DNA of 64,000 bases. Source: Steroidobacter agaridevorans (GTDB lineage: Bacteria; Pseudomonadota; Gammaproteobacteria; Steroidobacterales; Steroidobacteraceae). This document shows, piece by piece, positions 1-11,531 of this stretch. The stretch spans positions 1,283,897 to 1,347,896 of the forward strand of contig NZ_BLJO01000001.1 of NCBI RefSeq assembly GCF_009932555.1, read 5' to 3'. The first letter of the stretch is position 1. Every line of letters starts with the position of its first letter. Position numbers and translations under genes: made by a program. The notes beneath the pieces are model-generated. The model worked only from the letters and a program-made list of their open reading frames with translations, did not search any database and was not told where the DNA came from.

Positions 1-2254
1 TCTTGCCGTTGGACTTGGAGACCGTGCCCGACCTGGCCTTCTCTTCCTCGATGAACGGAATCAGGTGCGCGACCGCCTTCTTCATGACGCGCGCCGATTT
101 CACGACCTGCGGCAGGAACATCTTGCCGCTGCCGAACAGATCGCCGACGACGTTCATGCCGTCCATCAGTGGACCTTCGATGACGTGCAGCGGCCGCTCA
201 GCCTTCTGCCGCGCCTCCTCGGTGTCGACGACGATGAACTCGTCGATGCCTTTGACCAGTGCGTGCTCCAGTCGCTTTTCGACCGGCAGATTGCGCCACG
301 CCAGATCTTCGGCCTTCTTCGCGCCGACTTCGCCCTTGAAGCGCGCGGCGATCTCCAGCAGGCGCTCGGTCGCATCCGGCCGGCGATTCAAAATCACGTC
401 CTCGACGCGCTCGCGCAGCTCGGGATTGATGTCCTCGTAGATCGCCAGCTGCCCGGCATTGACGATGCCCATGGTCATGCCGTTCTTGATGGCGTGATAC
501 AGGAACACCGAGTGCATCGCCTCGCGCACCGGGTCGTTGCCGCGGAACGAGAAGGAAACGTTGCTCACACCGCCGCTGATGTGCGCGTGCGGACAGGTCT
601 TTCTGATCTCGGCCGTGGCTTCGATGAAGTCGACCGAGTAGTTGTTGTGCTCCTCGATGCCGGTCGCCACCGCGAAGATGTTCGGATCGAAGATGATGTC
701 TTCGGGCGGGAAGCCGACCTGCTCGGTCAGCACCTTGTACGAGCGCTGACAGATCTCCACCTTGCGCTTCACCGTGTCGGCCTGGCCAGTCTCGTCGAAG
801 GCCATCACGACGACGGCTGCGCCATAGGCACGCACTTTCTTCGCGTGCTCGATGAACGCCGCCTCGCCTTCCTTCAAGCTGATGGAATTGACGATGCCCT
901 TGCCTTGGATGCGCTTCAGACCGGCCTCGATCACCGACCACTTGGACGAGTCGATCATGATGGGCACGCGCGAGATGTCCGGCTCGGACGCGATCAGATT
1001 CAGGAAGCGCACCATCGCGGCTTCCGAATCCAACATGCCTTCGTCCATGTTGATGTCGATGACCTGCGCGCCGCTCGCCACCTGCTGACGGGCAATGTCG
1101 AGCGCGGCGTTGTAATCGTCCGCTTCGATCAGCTTGCGGAACTTCGCCGAGCCCGTGACGTTGGTGCGCTCACCGACGTTCACGAACAGGCTGTCGGGCC
1201 CGATGTTCAACGGCTCGAGGCCAGACAAGCGCGCGCGCTTCTCCAACACGGGAGGCTTGCGAGGTTCGATGCCCTCCACCGCTTCGCGAATGTGTTTGAT
1301 GTGATCGGGCGTCGTGCCACAGCAGCCGCCGACGATGTTCACGAAGCCGCTGGTTGCAAATTCCTTGACGAGCCCGGCGGTCTCGCACGCATGCTCGTCG
1401 TACTCGCCGAAAGCATTCGGCAGGCCGGCATTCGGATACGCACTGACGTAAACATCGGCGATGCGCGACATCTCTTCGATGTACGGACGCAGCTGTTTCG
1501 CACCGAGCGCACAGTTCAGGCCGACCGCCAGCGGCTTCGCATGGCTCACCGAATTCCAGAACGCTTCGGTGGTCTGCCCGGACAGCGTGCGGCCCGACGC
1601 GTCGGTGATCGTGCCGGAAATGATGATGGGGATGTCGATGCCCGCCTCATCGATCGCCTGGCGCGCGGCGTAAATCGCAGCCTTCGCGTTGAGCGTGTCG
1701 AAGATGGTCTCGATCAACAGGATGTCGACGCCAGCTTCGATCAACGCACGTGCGCCGATCAGATAGGTGTCCGACAGCTGGTCGAAGTCGATATTGCGGA
1801 ACGCCGGATCGTTGACGTTAGGCGAGAGCGAGGCGGTGCGATTCGTTGGTCCTAGCGCGCCGGCGACGAACTTCACTTCGCCGGTCTTCGCGAAGTATTC
1901 ATCCGCCGCTTCACGCGCGACCGTGGCGCCGGCCAGATTGATCTCGCGCACCAGATGCTCCATCTGGTAGTCGGCCTGCGAGGAATAGTTCGCCGTGAAC
2001 GTGTTCGTCTCGACGATGTCCGCGCCCGATTCCATATATTTGGTGTGAATGGCCTTGATGATCTCCGGCCGCGTCAGCACCAGGATGTCGCTGTTGCCTT
2101 TCAGATCGCACGCCCAGTCCTTGAACCGTTCGCCGCGATAGTCCGCTTCGGTGAGCTTGTAGCCCTGGATCATGGTGCCCATGCCGCCATCGAGCATCAC
2201 GATGCGCTCGGTCAACAGGCGACGAAGGGTGGCAATTCGTTCGATGCGATTCAT
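1..2254 (-). CDS. metH: Methionine synthase, cobalamin-dependent (5' part; C-terminus beyond left edge)
   Basis: Transfers the methyl group of 5-methyltetrahydrofolate to homocysteine through cobalamin, making methionine in the cytoplasm. The frame is open from ATG at 2254 (AGGGA ribosome site about 10 nt upstream) to the window edge, about 751 codons. The homocysteine-binding domain comes first, with zinc-ligand cysteines in LNCALGA and GGCCGTT. The pterin-binding domain follows ([11 protein letters not shown] onward), then the cap region of the B12 module ([20 protein letters not shown]). The DxHxxG cobalamin loop and the reactivation domain must lie left of position 1. It starts 17 nt after metF, so it is the third gene of the sahR-metF-metH operon. 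The truncation is only the window boundary. Confidence 0.97.
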   Translation of the reverse strand, partial: MNRIERIATLRRLLTERIVMLDGGMGTMIQGYKLTEADYRGERFKDWACDLKGNSDILVLTRPEIIKAIHTKYMESGADIVETNTFTANYSSQADYQMEHLVREINLAGATVAREAADEYFAKTGEVKFVAGALGPTNRTASLSPNVNDPAFRNIDFDQLSDTYLIGARALIEAGVDILLIETIFDTLNAKAAIYAARQAIDEAGIDIPIIISGTITDASGRTLSGQTTEAFWNSVSHAKPLAVGLNCALGAKQLRPYIEEMSRIADVYVSAYPNAGLPNAFGEYDEHACETAGLVKEFATSGFVNIVGGCCGTTPDHIKHIREAVEGIEPRKPPVLEKRARLSGLEPLNIGPDSLFVNVGERTNVTGSAKFRKLIEADDYNAALDIARQQVASGAQVIDINMDEGMLDSEAAMVRFLNLIASEPDISRVPIMIDSSKWSVIEAGLKRIQGKGIVNSISLKEGEAAFIEHAKKVRAYGAAVVVMAFDETGQADTVKRKVEICQRSYKVLTEQVGFPPEDIIFDPNIFAVATGIEEHNNYSVDFIEATAEIRKTCPHAHISGGVSNVSFSFRGNDPVREAMHSVFLYHAIKNGMTMGIVNAGQLAIYEDINPELRERVEDVILNRRPDATERLLEIAARFKGEVGAKKAEDLAWRNLPVEKRLEHALVKGIDEFIVVDTEEARQKAERPLHVIEGPLMDGMNVVGDLFGSGKMFLPQVVKSARVMKKAVAHLIPFIEEEKARSGTVSKSNGK

Positions 2255-2271
2255 ATCTTTATTCCCTTCGC

Positions 2272-3192
2272 TCAACCCGCAGCCGCCTGCGCCAGCACCG
2301 GCCGCACGCCGAGCGCATGACAAATGGCATAGCTCAGCTCGGCCCGGTTCAAGGTGTAGAAATGAAATTCTTCGACGCCGTGCTTCTGCAGCTCCTGCAC
2401 CTGCTCGATCGCGACCGCGGCGGCGATCAGGCGGCGCGTATCCGCGTCGTCATCGAGGCCGTCGAATCGATGGCTCAGCCAGTCAGGCACGCTCGCGCCG
2501 CAGCGCTGAGCCATGCGAAACATCTGCGGGAAGCGCGTGATGGGAAGGATGCCCGGCACGATACTGGCCTTGATGCCCGCAGCCGCGCACTGATCTCGAA
2601 ACTTTAGAAACACTTCGGTATCGAAGAAGAACTGCGTGATCGCCCGATCCGCGCCGGCATCGATTTTCGACTTCAAATTCGCCAGCTCGAACGCCGCGCT
2701 CGGCGACTCAGGATGCGGCTCCGGATAGGTCGCGACCGAGATCTCGAAATTGGCGACCGACTTCAGGCCTTTCACCAGATCGACGGCGTATGCGAACCCT
2801 TGGGGATGCGGGACGTACTTCGTCGTGCCCTGCGGCGGATCGCCGCGCAACGCCACGATGTGACGAATGCCGTTGGCCCAGTAGTCACGCGCGATATCCA
2901 GAATCTCTTCGCGGGGCGCGCCGATGCAGGTCAGATGCGGTGCCGCCGTCAGCGACGTGTTCTTCTGAACCTGGGTGACGATGTTATGCGTGCGTGCGCG
3001 CGTCGAGCCGTCGGCGCCGTAGGTCACGGACACGAACCGAGGCTGCAACGGAGCCAGGCGCTCGACTGACTCCCACAACGTCTTTTCCATCGCCTCGTCC
3101 TTCGGCGGGAAGAACTCGAACGACACCGTGGGGCGGCCGCGCAGTTTGCTCAGGCTGTTGCCGATCTGGTCCTTGAGCTTCTCGACTGACAT
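2272..3192 (-). CDS. metF: Methylenetetrahydrofolate reductase
   Basis: FAD enzyme that reduces 5,10-methylene-THF to 5-methyl-THF, the methyl donor used by the next gene, metH. The 306 residues match the short bacterial MetF form: SFEFFPPK at 24-31 carries the catalytic-face glutamate and ALRGDPP around 114-120 the conserved substrate-binding aspartate. The ATG at 3192 has GAGGAAAG about 5 nt upstream. The gene lies 39 nt after sahR and 17 nt before metH, so the three are probably one transcript controlled by the operator at 4165-4184. Confidence 0.97.
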   Translation of the reverse strand: MSVEKLKDQIGNSLSKLRGRPTVSFEFFPPKDEAMEKTLWESVERLAPLQPRFVSVTYGADGSTRARTHNIVTQVQKNTSLTAAPHLTCIGAPREEILDIARDYWANGIRHIVALRGDPPQGTTKYVPHPQGFAYAVDLVKGLKSVANFEISVATYPEPHPESPSAAFELANLKSKIDAGADRAITQFFFDTEVFLKFRDQCAAAGIKASIVPGILPITRFPQMFRMAQRCGASVPDWLSHRFDGLDDDADTRRLIAAAVAIEQVQELQKHGVEEFHFYTLNRAELSYAICHALGVRPVLAQAAAG

Positions 3193-3231
3193 GTTTCTTT
3201 CCTCAGTTCCTTTCGATAAGGAGGCGCAGCC

Positions 3232-4143
3232 TCATGCCGCCGCCGTGCTGCGCGCCACGCGCCTACCGATTGCCACCAGCAGATGTCCTGCTTCGGTATC
3301 GACGGGACGCAGGCGGGAGACTTCCAACCCTGCCTTGGCAAACCATTCGCGCAAAGTGGAGATGGGATTGGCGGAAGACGCCGAGCTCAACGAGTCGAAG
3401 TCTTCGATGATCACGGCGCGACCGCCGTGCTTGAGTGTTCGTGTGATTTCGGCGAGCGCCACGAGCGGGCGCTCCGCGCCTGCCAGCACACGCTCGGCGA
3501 CGACGGTATCGAACAGTGGCGCAGCGAACGGCAGGTCATACATGTCACCTCGCTGCAGCTCGCAGTGGCTCAGGCCTGCACTATGTACTTTGGTTCTCGC
3601 GAGGCGCAGCGCGTCACTCGATATGTCTACACCGACCGCGCGCGTCGCTTTCGCGCCGAGGAGTTGGAGCATGTGGCCCGAGCCCGTGCCCACATCCAGC
3701 AGCGCGCCAATCGGCTCGCTCGCCAGTTCTTCGAGAACGGTGGCGTCGACGATATCGGACGCCTTCTCGAGCGACTCTTCCTCCGCCAGGTGATCCGCCG
3801 CGCGGCGGCCACGCTCGGCGATGACCTCCTCCATACGGCGGCGATCGCGACGGAGCACGTCATCTTCTTCATCCACCAACGCCAGCAGCTGCCAGACGGT
3901 GTCTCGCGCCTCGCCCGAAGCCGGCGCGCGGTAGTACACCCACAGCTGCTCACGGAATCGATCCAGCAATCCGGCGTCGCAGAGAAGCTTCAAGTGCCTC
4001 GAAACCCGCGGCTGGCTCTGCCCGATCACCTCGCAGATCTCCCCCACCGTCAGCTCCGCCCGCGCCAATAGCGCAAGCAGCCGCAGGCGAGTGGGCTCGG
4101 CGGCAGCTCGTAGGGCGGAGACGGCGGCTAGAAAGCTCGGCAT
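3232..4143 (-). CDS. sahR: SahR-type regulator: ArsR HTH fused to a SAM-methyltransferase fold
   Basis: 303 residues. The N-terminal ArsR-type winged helix spans about residues 8-85, with the recognition helix in QSQPRVSRHLKLL (42-54). The C-terminal Rossmann fold has methyltransferase motif I LDVGTGSGHM (149-158) and the acidic end of strand 2 in GVDIS (171-175). No CxC metal-sensing pair is present, so arsenic sensing is unlikely. Family knowledge: such fusions (SahR) bind S-adenosylhomocysteine and repress SAM-cycle genes in Proteobacteria. Position supports this: first gene before metF-metH, with a perfect palindrome 21 bp upstream of its ATG, implying autoregulation. The effector is inferred. 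Confidence 0.88.
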   Translation of the reverse strand: MPSFLAAVSALRAAAEPTRLRLLALLARAELTVGEICEVIGQSQPRVSRHLKLLCDAGLLDRFREQLWVYYRAPASGEARDTVWQLLALVDEEDDVLRRDRRRMEEVIAERGRRAADHLAEEESLEKASDIVDATVLEELASEPIGALLDVGTGSGHMLQLLGAKATRAVGVDISSDALRLARTKVHSAGLSHCELQRGDMYDLPFAAPLFDTVVAERVLAGAERPLVALAEITRTLKHGGRAVIIEDFDSLSSASSANPISTLREWFAKAGLEVSRLRPVDTEAGHLLVAIGRRVARSTAAA

Positions 4144-4164
4144 TCCGGTGTCAGCGACTTAAGG

Positions 4165-4184
4165 ATATAAAGATATCTTTATAT
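4165..4184. promoter_or_regulatory. sahR: Putative SahR operator, perfect 20-bp palindrome
   Basis: ATATAAAGATATCTTTATAT is a perfect palindrome centred at 4174/4175, AT-rich in a GC-rich background, ending 21 bp before the sahR start. Palindromes of this length are typical of ArsR-family dimers, and the AAAGATATCTTT core agrees with my recollection of the SahR motif. Binding by SahR is inferred from position. Confidence 0.75.
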
Positions 4185-4301
4185 TGACGGGCAGCACTAT
4201 ACCGGAGACCGCCGCCTCCTGTCACGCCGTGCTCCTCGGCAGATGCGAAAATTGCGGAAAGAAGCGCTACAACAATGGCTTAGCCGCGCCCAAAAACGGC
4301 G

Positions 4302-4324
4302 AAAGCCGCGATAGGCGCGGCTTT
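4302..4324 (-). terminator. Hairpin terminator, possibly bidirectional
   Basis: AAAGCCGCG (4302-4310) pairs perfectly with CGCGGCTTT (4316-4324) around a 5-nt loop. It lies about 30 nt past the stop of the small minus-strand gene ending at 4355. The run TTTTT follows a few bases later on the minus strand, and TTTTCTTC on the plus strand. A second arm, AGCCGCGCC at 4282-4290, could pair with GGCGCGGCT (4314-4322) instead. Confidence 0.5.
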
Positions 4325-4354
4325 TCTTCAATCCGAACGCGGGAGATCAGCTTG

Positions 4355-4516
4355 TTAGGGCAATCGGCGACTAGCGTCGAAATCCGAAACCCGGGGCGCG
4401 TTGATGAAGGCCGTGATCACGGACACGACCGATAGCAAGGCCAGGAGAATTCCCTTCCACAGTCGCAGGCTGCCCCGAAACCCCTCGGCGATAGGCCGTA
4501 GAACGTTCTGAATCAT
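4355..4516 (-). CDS. Small single-pass membrane protein, unknown function (53 aa)
   Basis: Begins MIQNVLRPIAEG and has one hydrophobic segment (ILLALLSVVSVITAFI, about residues 23-38), then ends with a polar tail FDASRRLP. Its ATG overlaps the stop of the upstream 105-aa gene as ATGA (4513-4516), which favours translational coupling and is the main evidence that it is real. Codons are GC-ending like the neighbours. A hairpin terminator follows about 30 nt later. I do not recognise the family. Confidence 0.55.
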   Translation of the reverse strand: MIQNVLRPIAEGFRGSLRLWKGILLALLSVVSVITAFINAPRVSDFDASRRLP

Positions 4517-4830
4517 CGTTCCACCTCCAACACTTGTCTGCAGAAGCGCACCATACCGACCATCAGGATCACTGCGCTGAGCGCGGTGTCAGCATAAACC
4601 AAGTACAACTCGATCTTCGTGACGAACCGGAAAATTTCGTCTGGAAATGGGTGGTGGCGGTGCAGCGTATGCAAGAAGACAGAGACCAGCCAACCTACCG
4701 AAAACAACGCCGTAAAGATCAAGGCCGTTCCGATCAGGTGTCCCACCAGGGACATCACCGACCACCAGTAGCCGACCCGTCGCTCCCTCTCTCCCCAGTA
4801 CAACTCCATCTCCTCAACGGGCGAATTCAT
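4513..4830 (-). CDS. Membrane protein, unknown function (105 aa)
   Basis: 105 residues with an acidic N-terminus (MNSPVEEMELYWGERERR) and two predicted membrane helices, about residues 24-52 and 74-96, joined by a short loop HTLHRHHPFPDEIFRF. Helix 1 contains LIFTALFSVGWLVSVFL. It is followed by a coupled 53-aa membrane protein and then a hairpin, so the pair looks like a two-gene operon of its own. It lies 94 nt downstream of the alcohol dehydrogenase gene. No recognised family and no motif suggesting an enzyme. Confidence 0.6.
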   Translation of the reverse strand: MNSPVEEMELYWGERERRVGYWWSVMSLVGHLIGTALIFTALFSVGWLVSVFLHTLHRHHPFPDEIFRFVTKIELYLVYADTALSAVILMVGMVRFCRQVLEVER

Positions 4831-4924
4831 TTGTGAGGCACGAGCCGACTTCGCGGCGAACGCCTCTGCGTAGACCTCTCGATCGATCTAGCCTACCCCT
4901 GAGTTGAGTGGCATCTCGACGCGT

Positions 4925-5965
4925 TTAGTTCGTGAAATCGTTAATTACTGTGATGCCGGTGCCGCGGAAAGTGTCCATGGCAGCGAGTGCCGCGGGAGCC
5001 GCGGTCAGAGGGATGGTCTTTTCGACGAGGAGTTGTGGCTGTACACGGCCCATGAGGATGAGGTCGAGCATGGCGCCATAGCGATGGGCTTGCATGCCAT
5101 GGCTGCCCATCACCTGCAATTCCTTCGCGATCACCAGACCCATCGGCACCGGCGGGTCCGCGTGCGCGCCGAGCATCAGGCCGACTTGGACGTGCCGACC
5201 TTGCGGGCGCAGGCAAGCGATCGAGTTGTAGCAAGTGACGCGGCTGCCGAGCGCATCCATCGATACGTGCGCGCCACCGCGGGTGTGCTCGAGGATTGCG
5301 GCTTTGACGTCGGCGTTTGCGAGCACGCCCACTTCGGCGCCGAGGCGTTTGGCGAAGTCGAGTTTCGTTTGATCGATGTCGACGGCGATAACGCGCGCGC
5401 CCATAGCATTCGCGATCATGATCGCGGACAGCCCCACGCCTCCGCAGCCATGAATCGCCACCCACTCACCCGGCCGCACCCGCGCCTGGTCTACGATCGC
5501 TCGAAATGACGTCGCGAACCGACAGCCCAGACTGGCTGCGGTGACAAAGTCGATGGACTCCGGAAGTTTGACGAGATTGATGTCCGCGTAGTCGATAGCC
5601 ACGAACTCCGCGAAGGAGCCCCACGCCGTGAAGCCCGGCTGAAATTGCACGGCGCAGATCTGCTGTTGCCCGCTCGCGCATTGCTCACATCGACCACAGC
5701 CACTCACGAACGGCACGGTGACTCGCTCGCCCACTTTGAAGCGCGCGACGTCCGCCCCGACCGCGGCGACGACGCCTGCTAGTTCATGGCCCGGAACATG
5801 AGGAAGACGAACGTCCGCATCGTGTCCCATCCAACCGTGCCAGTCGCTACGGCAGATGCCTGAAGCTTCGACTTTGATAACGACGCCGCCCGACGTCGGA
5901 GTGGGATCGCGAACGTCAACGCAGCTGAGCGCGCCACCGAATGATTCGAAGAGGACGGCTTTCAC
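4925..5965 (-). CDS. Zinc-dependent alcohol dehydrogenase family protein
   Basis: 346-residue medium-chain dehydrogenase. Catalytic zinc site: Cys in GICRSDWHG and the GHE motif ([13 protein letters not shown]). Structural zinc site: four cysteines in [16 protein letters not shown]. Nucleotide-binding loop [10 protein letters not shown] is followed by an acidic strand end (AVDID), favouring NAD. I chose GTG at 5965 because the protein then starts [11 protein letters not shown] like its family; the longer frame to 6217 runs back through hslO. It begins 10 nt after hslO, so it may be the last gene of the gatCAB-hslO transcript. The substrate cannot be told from sequence. Confidence 0.85.
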   Translation of the reverse strand: MKAVLFESFGGALSCVDVRDPTPTSGGVVIKVEASGICRSDWHGWMGHDADVRLPHVPGHELAGVVAAVGADVARFKVGERVTVPFVSGCGRCEQCASGQQQICAVQFQPGFTAWGSFAEFVAIDYADINLVKLPESIDFVTAASLGCRFATSFRAIVDQARVRPGEWVAIHGCGGVGLSAIMIANAMGARVIAVDIDQTKLDFAKRLGAEVGVLANADVKAAILEHTRGGAHVSMDALGSRVTCYNSIACLRPQGRHVQVGLMLGAHADPPVPMGLVIAKELQVMGSHGMQAHRYGAMLDLILMGRVQPQLLVEKTIPLTAAPAALAAMDTFRGTGITVINDFTN

Positions 5966-5975
5966 GGAAACGGCG

Positions 5976-6950
5976 TCAATGCCGTCGGTCTGGTGCGTCG
6001 GTTGTCGGTGTAGCTGCGTTAGCGAACAACTGCTCCACGTCGACCGAATCGAATCGATACGCCCGGTTGCAGAAATCACAGCGCACTTCGACGTGCCCCT
6101 GCTCCGCCAGTACCGAGCGCACTTCTTCCGGGCCGAGCGCCTTGAGCATGCCGACGACGCGTTCGCGAGAGCAGCGGCATTTGAAAAACACCGGCGCCGA
6201 TTCGAACAACCGCACATCGTCCTCCGCGAACAAGCGACGCAGAATGTTCCGATCGCTCAGCGTTTGCAGCTCTTCGGGCTTCAGCGTGTCGCCCAGCAGC
6301 TGCACCCGATTCCACGCATCCTCGATCTCTGCCCGATTCATCTCATGCGCACGCGAGCCGACAGTGCGGGACTTCACGGAGTCATCCGACAGCCTCTGCA
6401 ACAACAAGCCCGACGCGCCATGCTCATCCGCATGCAACCACAACCGAGTCGGCAGCTGCTCGGACGTCTCGAAATAGTTGCGCAAACAATCCGACAGCCG
6501 CTCGCCATTCAACGGCACGATGCCCTGATAGCGCTGAGACAGGTCCTCGTTCTCGACGGTCACGGTCAAGCTGCCTTCGCCCGACAGCGACGCGAGATCC
6601 GGCCGAAAGTCGGCATCTTTGTAACGAGCCACCGCCCTCACGCCCAACGCATCCGAGCACTGCGCCAGCATCAGGTGCATCGGCCCCTGCCCCTTGAGCT
6701 GCAAACTCAGCATGCCATCGAACTTCAACGTTGCCGCGAGCAGCACCGAAGCCGCGACCGCCTCACCGAGCGTGTCGCGAATGACAGGCGGATACTCGCG
6801 ATGCTCGAGCAATGCGCGCCACGATGCGTCGAGGTGGACGATGTGGCCGCGAATCGGATAGTGCTCGAACAGGAATCTGTGCAGGCAATCGCGATCGTGC
6901 ATGACAGGGGTAGTGGCCGGGGTGAGAGGAAGGCGGATGATGTTACTCAT
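5976..6950 (-). CDS. hslO: Redox-regulated chaperone Hsp33
   Basis: 324 residues. The N-terminal Hsp33 substrate-binding fold is followed by the redox switch: CRC at 258-260 and CDFC at 291-294, the four zinc-binding cysteines with the expected spacing of about 30 residues. On oxidation these form disulfides and turn the cytoplasmic protein into a holdase. It begins 11 nt after gatB. The usual enteric partner hslR is absent here. Confidence 0.95.
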   Translation of the reverse strand: MSNIIRLPLTPATTPVMHDRDCLHRFLFEHYPIRGHIVHLDASWRALLEHREYPPVIRDTLGEAVAASVLLAATLKFDGMLSLQLKGQGPMHLMLAQCSDALGVRAVARYKDADFRPDLASLSGEGSLTVTVENEDLSQRYQGIVPLNGERLSDCLRNYFETSEQLPTRLWLHADEHGASGLLLQRLSDDSVKSRTVGSRAHEMNRAEIEDAWNRVQLLGDTLKPEELQTLSDRNILRRLFAEDDVRLFESAPVFFKCRCSRERVVGMLKALGPEEVRSVLAEQGHVEVRCDFCNRAYRFDSVDVEQLFANAATPTTDAPDRRH

Positions 6951-6961
6951 CCGCCGTTACA

Positions 6962-8416
6962 TTAGCCCGCCAACTTCTTTTTCAATAGATCGTTGACCTG
7001 CGCCGGGTTGGCCTTGCCGCCGGTGACCTTCATCACCTGACCGACAAAGAAGCCGAACAGCTTGTCCTTGCCCGACCGATAGTCCGCGAGCTGCTTCGGA
7101 TTGGCCGCCATGACCTCGTCGATGGTCTTTTCGATGGCGCCCGTGTCAGTGATTTGCTTCAGGCCCTTGGCCTCGATGATGGCGTCGGCATCTTTGCCTT
7201 CCGCCCACATCGACTCGAACACTTCCTTGGCGATCTTGCCGGAGATCGTCTCGTCGGCGATGCGAGCCAGCAGGCCCGCGAGCCGCGACGCGTCGATCTT
7301 CGACTCTGTAACTTCGACACCGTCCTTGTTGAGCGCAGCCGACAGCTCGCCCATCGTCCAGTTCGCAGCGAGCTTCTCGTTGCCTTCGAGATTCTTCGAC
7401 TTCAACGCGGCGAGCACGCCTTCGTAGTAGTCGCCCATCTCGCGGCTTGCGGTGAGCACGCCCGCGTCGTACGCGGACAAGCCGAACTTCTCGATATAGC
7501 GAGCCGCTTTCTGATCCGGCAGCTCCGGCAGCGTCCCGCGCACACTCTCGATGAAGTCCTTCTCGATGACGACGGGCAACAGGTCCGGATCCGGGAAGTA
7601 ACGATAGTCGTTGGCCTCTTCCTTGGAGCGCAGCGAGCGCGTCTCGCCCTTGTCGGGATCGAACAGGCGCGTTTCCTGTTTGATCTTGCGGCCGGCCTCG
7701 ATCTCTTCGATCTGGCGCGCGACTTCGTAGTTGATCGCCTTCTCGATGTAACGGAACGAGTTCAGGTTCTTGATCTCGCAACGCGTGCCGAACTTCTCCT
7801 GGCCGACCGGGCGCACCGAGACGTTGGCGTCACAGCGGAACGAGCCTTCCTGCATGTTGCCGTCGCAGATCTCCAGGTAGCGCACCAGCGTATGAATTTT
7901 CTTCAAGTACGCGACCGCTTCTTTCGCCGAGCGCATGTCGGGCTCGGAGACGATTTCCAGCAGCGGCGTGCCGGCGCGGTTCAAGTCGATGCCCGAGGCG
8001 CCATGGAAGTCCTCGTGCAGCGACTTGCCCGCATCCTCTTCGAGATGCGCGCGCGTGATGCCGACGACTTTGATGGTGCCGTCCTCGAGCAGGATCTGCA
8101 TCGTTCCCTTCTCGACCACCGGCTTCTCGTACTGGCTGATCTGGTAGCCCTTCGGCAGGTCGGGATAGAAATAATTTTTGCGCGCGAAGACGGATCGCGG
8201 CGAAATTTGCGCGCCGATCGCCAGACCGAACTTCACGGCCATGCGCACCGCTTCGCGGTTCAACACCGGCAGCACGCCGGGATAGCCCAGATCGACCAGG
8301 TTCGCTTGGGCGTTCGGCGCGGCGCCATAGGCGGTGGCGGCACTGGAAAAGATCTTGCTGCGCGTTGCCAGCTGCGCGTGGATTTCCAAACCGATGACGG
8401 TTTCCCAGCTCATCAT
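6962..8416 (-). CDS. gatB: Asp-tRNA(Asn)/Glu-tRNA(Gln) amidotransferase subunit B
   Basis: 484 residues, the usual length. The GatB catalytic domain begins IGLEIHAQL (8-16) and contains the family signature [15 protein letters not shown] around residues 87-101. The C-terminal helical YqeY-like tail contacts tRNA. GatB activates misacylated tRNA with ATP and receives ammonia from GatA. Its ATG overlaps the gatA stop by 4 nt (ATGA, 8413-8416), indicating coupled translation. Either of the first two methionines could be the start. Confidence 0.97.
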   Translation of the reverse strand: MMSWETVIGLEIHAQLATRSKIFSSAATAYGAAPNAQANLVDLGYPGVLPVLNREAVRMAVKFGLAIGAQISPRSVFARKNYFYPDLPKGYQISQYEKPVVEKGTMQILLEDGTIKVVGITRAHLEEDAGKSLHEDFHGASGIDLNRAGTPLLEIVSEPDMRSAKEAVAYLKKIHTLVRYLEICDGNMQEGSFRCDANVSVRPVGQEKFGTRCEIKNLNSFRYIEKAINYEVARQIEEIEAGRKIKQETRLFDPDKGETRSLRSKEEANDYRYFPDPDLLPVVIEKDFIESVRGTLPELPDQKAARYIEKFGLSAYDAGVLTASREMGDYYEGVLAALKSKNLEGNEKLAANWTMGELSAALNKDGVEVTESKIDASRLAGLLARIADETISGKIAKEVFESMWAEGKDADAIIEAKGLKQITDTGAIEKTIDEVMAANPKQLADYRSGKDKLFGFFVGQVMKVTGGKANPAQVNDLLKKKLAG

Positions 8417-9876
8417 TCGTAACCTTTAGGAATGTCTCTGTGCCACAGCGTCTCGTTCTGATAGCCGTGCGCGACGTTGAGCAATTTGGCCTCGGCGAAG
8501 TGCGGACCGATGATCTGCAATCCGACCGGCAGACCGCCGACGGAGCCGCACGGAATCGACAGGGCCGGCAGGCCCGCGAGATTGGCGCCGATGGTGTAGA
8601 TGTCGTTCAAGTACATGGTGATGGGATCGTCGACCTTGGCGCCGATGTCGAACGCCGGCGTCGGCGAGGTGGGGCCCATCAACACGTCCACTTGCTGGAA
8701 GGCACGTGCGAAATCGTCGGTGATCAAGCGGCGAACCTTCTGCGCGCGCAGGTAATACGCGTCGTAATAGCCGGCCGAGAGCACATAGGTGCCGGTCATG
8801 ATGCGACGCTTGACCTCGGCGCCGAAGCCTTCGCCGCGCGAGCGCTTGTAAAGATCCACCAGATCCTTCGGGTTCTCGCAGCGATAACCGAAACGCACGC
8901 CATCGAAGCGCGACAGGTTCGACGAGCACTCCGCCGGCGCGACCACATAATAGGTAGGCACGGACAGCGGCAGGTTCGGCAGGCTCACTTCGATGAGCTG
9001 CGCACCGAGCCGTTCATATACCTGCAACGCTTCGCGGATCAGCTTGGCCGTCGATTCTTCCAGGCCGCCTTCGAAGAACTCTTTGAGCAGGCCGATCTTC
9101 AATCCCTTCAGCGGCTGATCGAGGGCCGCGACGTAGTCGGGCACCGGCGTGTCGACGCTGGTCGAGTCGCGCGGATCGAAGCCCGCCATGTCACGCAGAA
9201 CCAGCGCCGCATCCTTCGCGGTATAGGTCAGAGTGCCGGCCTGATCGAGGCTGGAGGCGAATGCGATCATCCCGTAGCGGGATACGCGTCCATACGTGGG
9301 CTTCAAGCCGGTCAAACCGGTGAGCGCCGCGGGCTGACGGATCGAGCCGCCCGTGTCGGTGGCCGTGGCCACTGGCGCAAGTCGAGCCGCAACCGCCGCG
9401 GCCGAGCCGCCCGAAGAACCGCCCGGCACCTTTTTCAGGTCCCAGGGATTTTTCACGGGGCCGTAGTAGCTGGTCTCGTTCGACGAGCCCATCGCGAACT
9501 CGTCCATGTTCGCCTTGCCGAGCATGACGACGCCAGATTGCGACAGCTTCTCGACGATGGTCGCGTCGTAGGGCGCGACGAAGTTGGCCAGCATGCGCGA
9601 GCCGCAAGTGGTCAATACACCGTCGGTGCAGAAGATATCTTTGTGAATCAGCGGCACGCCGGCCAATGCGCCCGCCTCGCCCGAGGCCAGCAGCTCGTCG
9701 GCCCGTTGCGCCGCGGCCAGCGCCTGCTCCGCAGTTACCGTGATCAACGCGTTCAGCGTCGGGTTCAAGCGCTCGATTCGCGCTAAAAAATGCTTGGCGA
9801 GCTCGACACTGGAAAAGCGGCGCGCACGCAGCCCCTCGTTCAGCTCGGCCAACGTCAGGTGATGCAATTCCGTCAT
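8413..9876 (-). CDS. gatA: Asp-tRNA(Asn)/Glu-tRNA(Gln) amidotransferase subunit A
   Basis: 487 residues of the amidase-signature family. The Ser-cisSer-Lys triad is visible: K79 in LIHKDIF, S154 in GGSSGGS and S178 in [10 protein letters not shown]. It hydrolyses glutamine to supply ammonia for transamidation of Glu-tRNA(Gln) and/or Asp-tRNA(Asn). It is 3 nt from gatC and overlaps gatB by 4 nt. Which tRNA is the target depends on whether the genome has glnS or asnS, which this window does not show. Confidence 0.97.
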   Translation of the reverse strand: MTELHHLTLAELNEGLRARRFSSVELAKHFLARIERLNPTLNALITVTAEQALAAAQRADELLASGEAGALAGVPLIHKDIFCTDGVLTTCGSRMLANFVAPYDATIVEKLSQSGVVMLGKANMDEFAMGSSNETSYYGPVKNPWDLKKVPGGSSGGSAAAVAARLAPVATATDTGGSIRQPAALTGLTGLKPTYGRVSRYGMIAFASSLDQAGTLTYTAKDAALVLRDMAGFDPRDSTSVDTPVPDYVAALDQPLKGLKIGLLKEFFEGGLEESTAKLIREALQVYERLGAQLIEVSLPNLPLSVPTYYVVAPAECSSNLSRFDGVRFGYRCENPKDLVDLYKRSRGEGFGAEVKRRIMTGTYVLSAGYYDAYYLRAQKVRRLITDDFARAFQQVDVLMGPTSPTPAFDIGAKVDDPITMYLNDIYTIGANLAGLPALSIPCGSVGGLPVGLQIIGPHFAEAKLLNVAHGYQNETLWHRDIPKGYE

Positions 9877-9879
9877 GGC

Positions 9880-10170
9880 TTACTCGATCACTTTGGGCAC
9901 GAGATACAGATCCGCTTCGACGCGCGGGGCGTTGCGCTGATATTTGCCGTGCTGGTCGCTGTCCAGCACCTCATCCGGCCGCATCCGCTGCACCTGGTCG
10001 GCGAGCGGGTGCGCCATCGGCTCGACCGACGCAGTGTCGGCGGCGTTGAGCTGTGCGACGAAGTCGAAGATCTTCGACAGGCTGTCCACGTACACCGGCA
10101 CCTGCTCCTCGGTGAGCGCGAGGCGCGCCAGGTGTGCGATGTTTTTCACATCGTGATCGGTAAGACTCAT
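9880..10170 (-). CDS. gatC: Asp-tRNA(Asn)/Glu-tRNA(Gln) amidotransferase subunit C
   Basis: 96 residues with the typical GatC start MSLTDHDVKNIAHLARLAL and the conserved region around RPDEVLDS. GatC stabilises the GatA-GatB interface. First gene of the gatCAB operon, divergent from mreB across a 239-bp intergenic region. The same gatCAB/mreB head-to-head arrangement is known in Pseudomonas, so this is an old gammaproteobacterial neighbourhood. Confidence 0.95.
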   Translation of the reverse strand: MSLTDHDVKNIAHLARLALTEEQVPVYVDSLSKIFDFVAQLNAADTASVEPMAHPLADQVQRMRPDEVLDSDQHGKYQRNAPRVEADLYLVPKVIE

Positions 10171-10259
10171 AAACCGAATATTTCCGCTGGAAAGTCAGAT
10201 GAGAATTTGCAGGCAGTGAGACCGCACACCCGCCGCGCTCTCAGGCGGTGGAGTAATGA

Positions 10260-11453
<1,194 letters not shown>

Positions 11454-11531
11454 TCGCCCCAACCCGAAACGGCCCGTACGGAATCCGCGAATTCCTATTC
11501 ATATACACTTGTCACCAGTCACTCCACTTTC

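Noticed and set aside
65-1855. 596-codon plus-strand open frame
   Set aside because: Exactly antisense to metH, composition typical of the shadow of a high-GC gene, no domain seen.
7154-9786. Long plus-strand open frames opposite gatB and gatA
   Set aside because: Shadows of two unambiguous genes.
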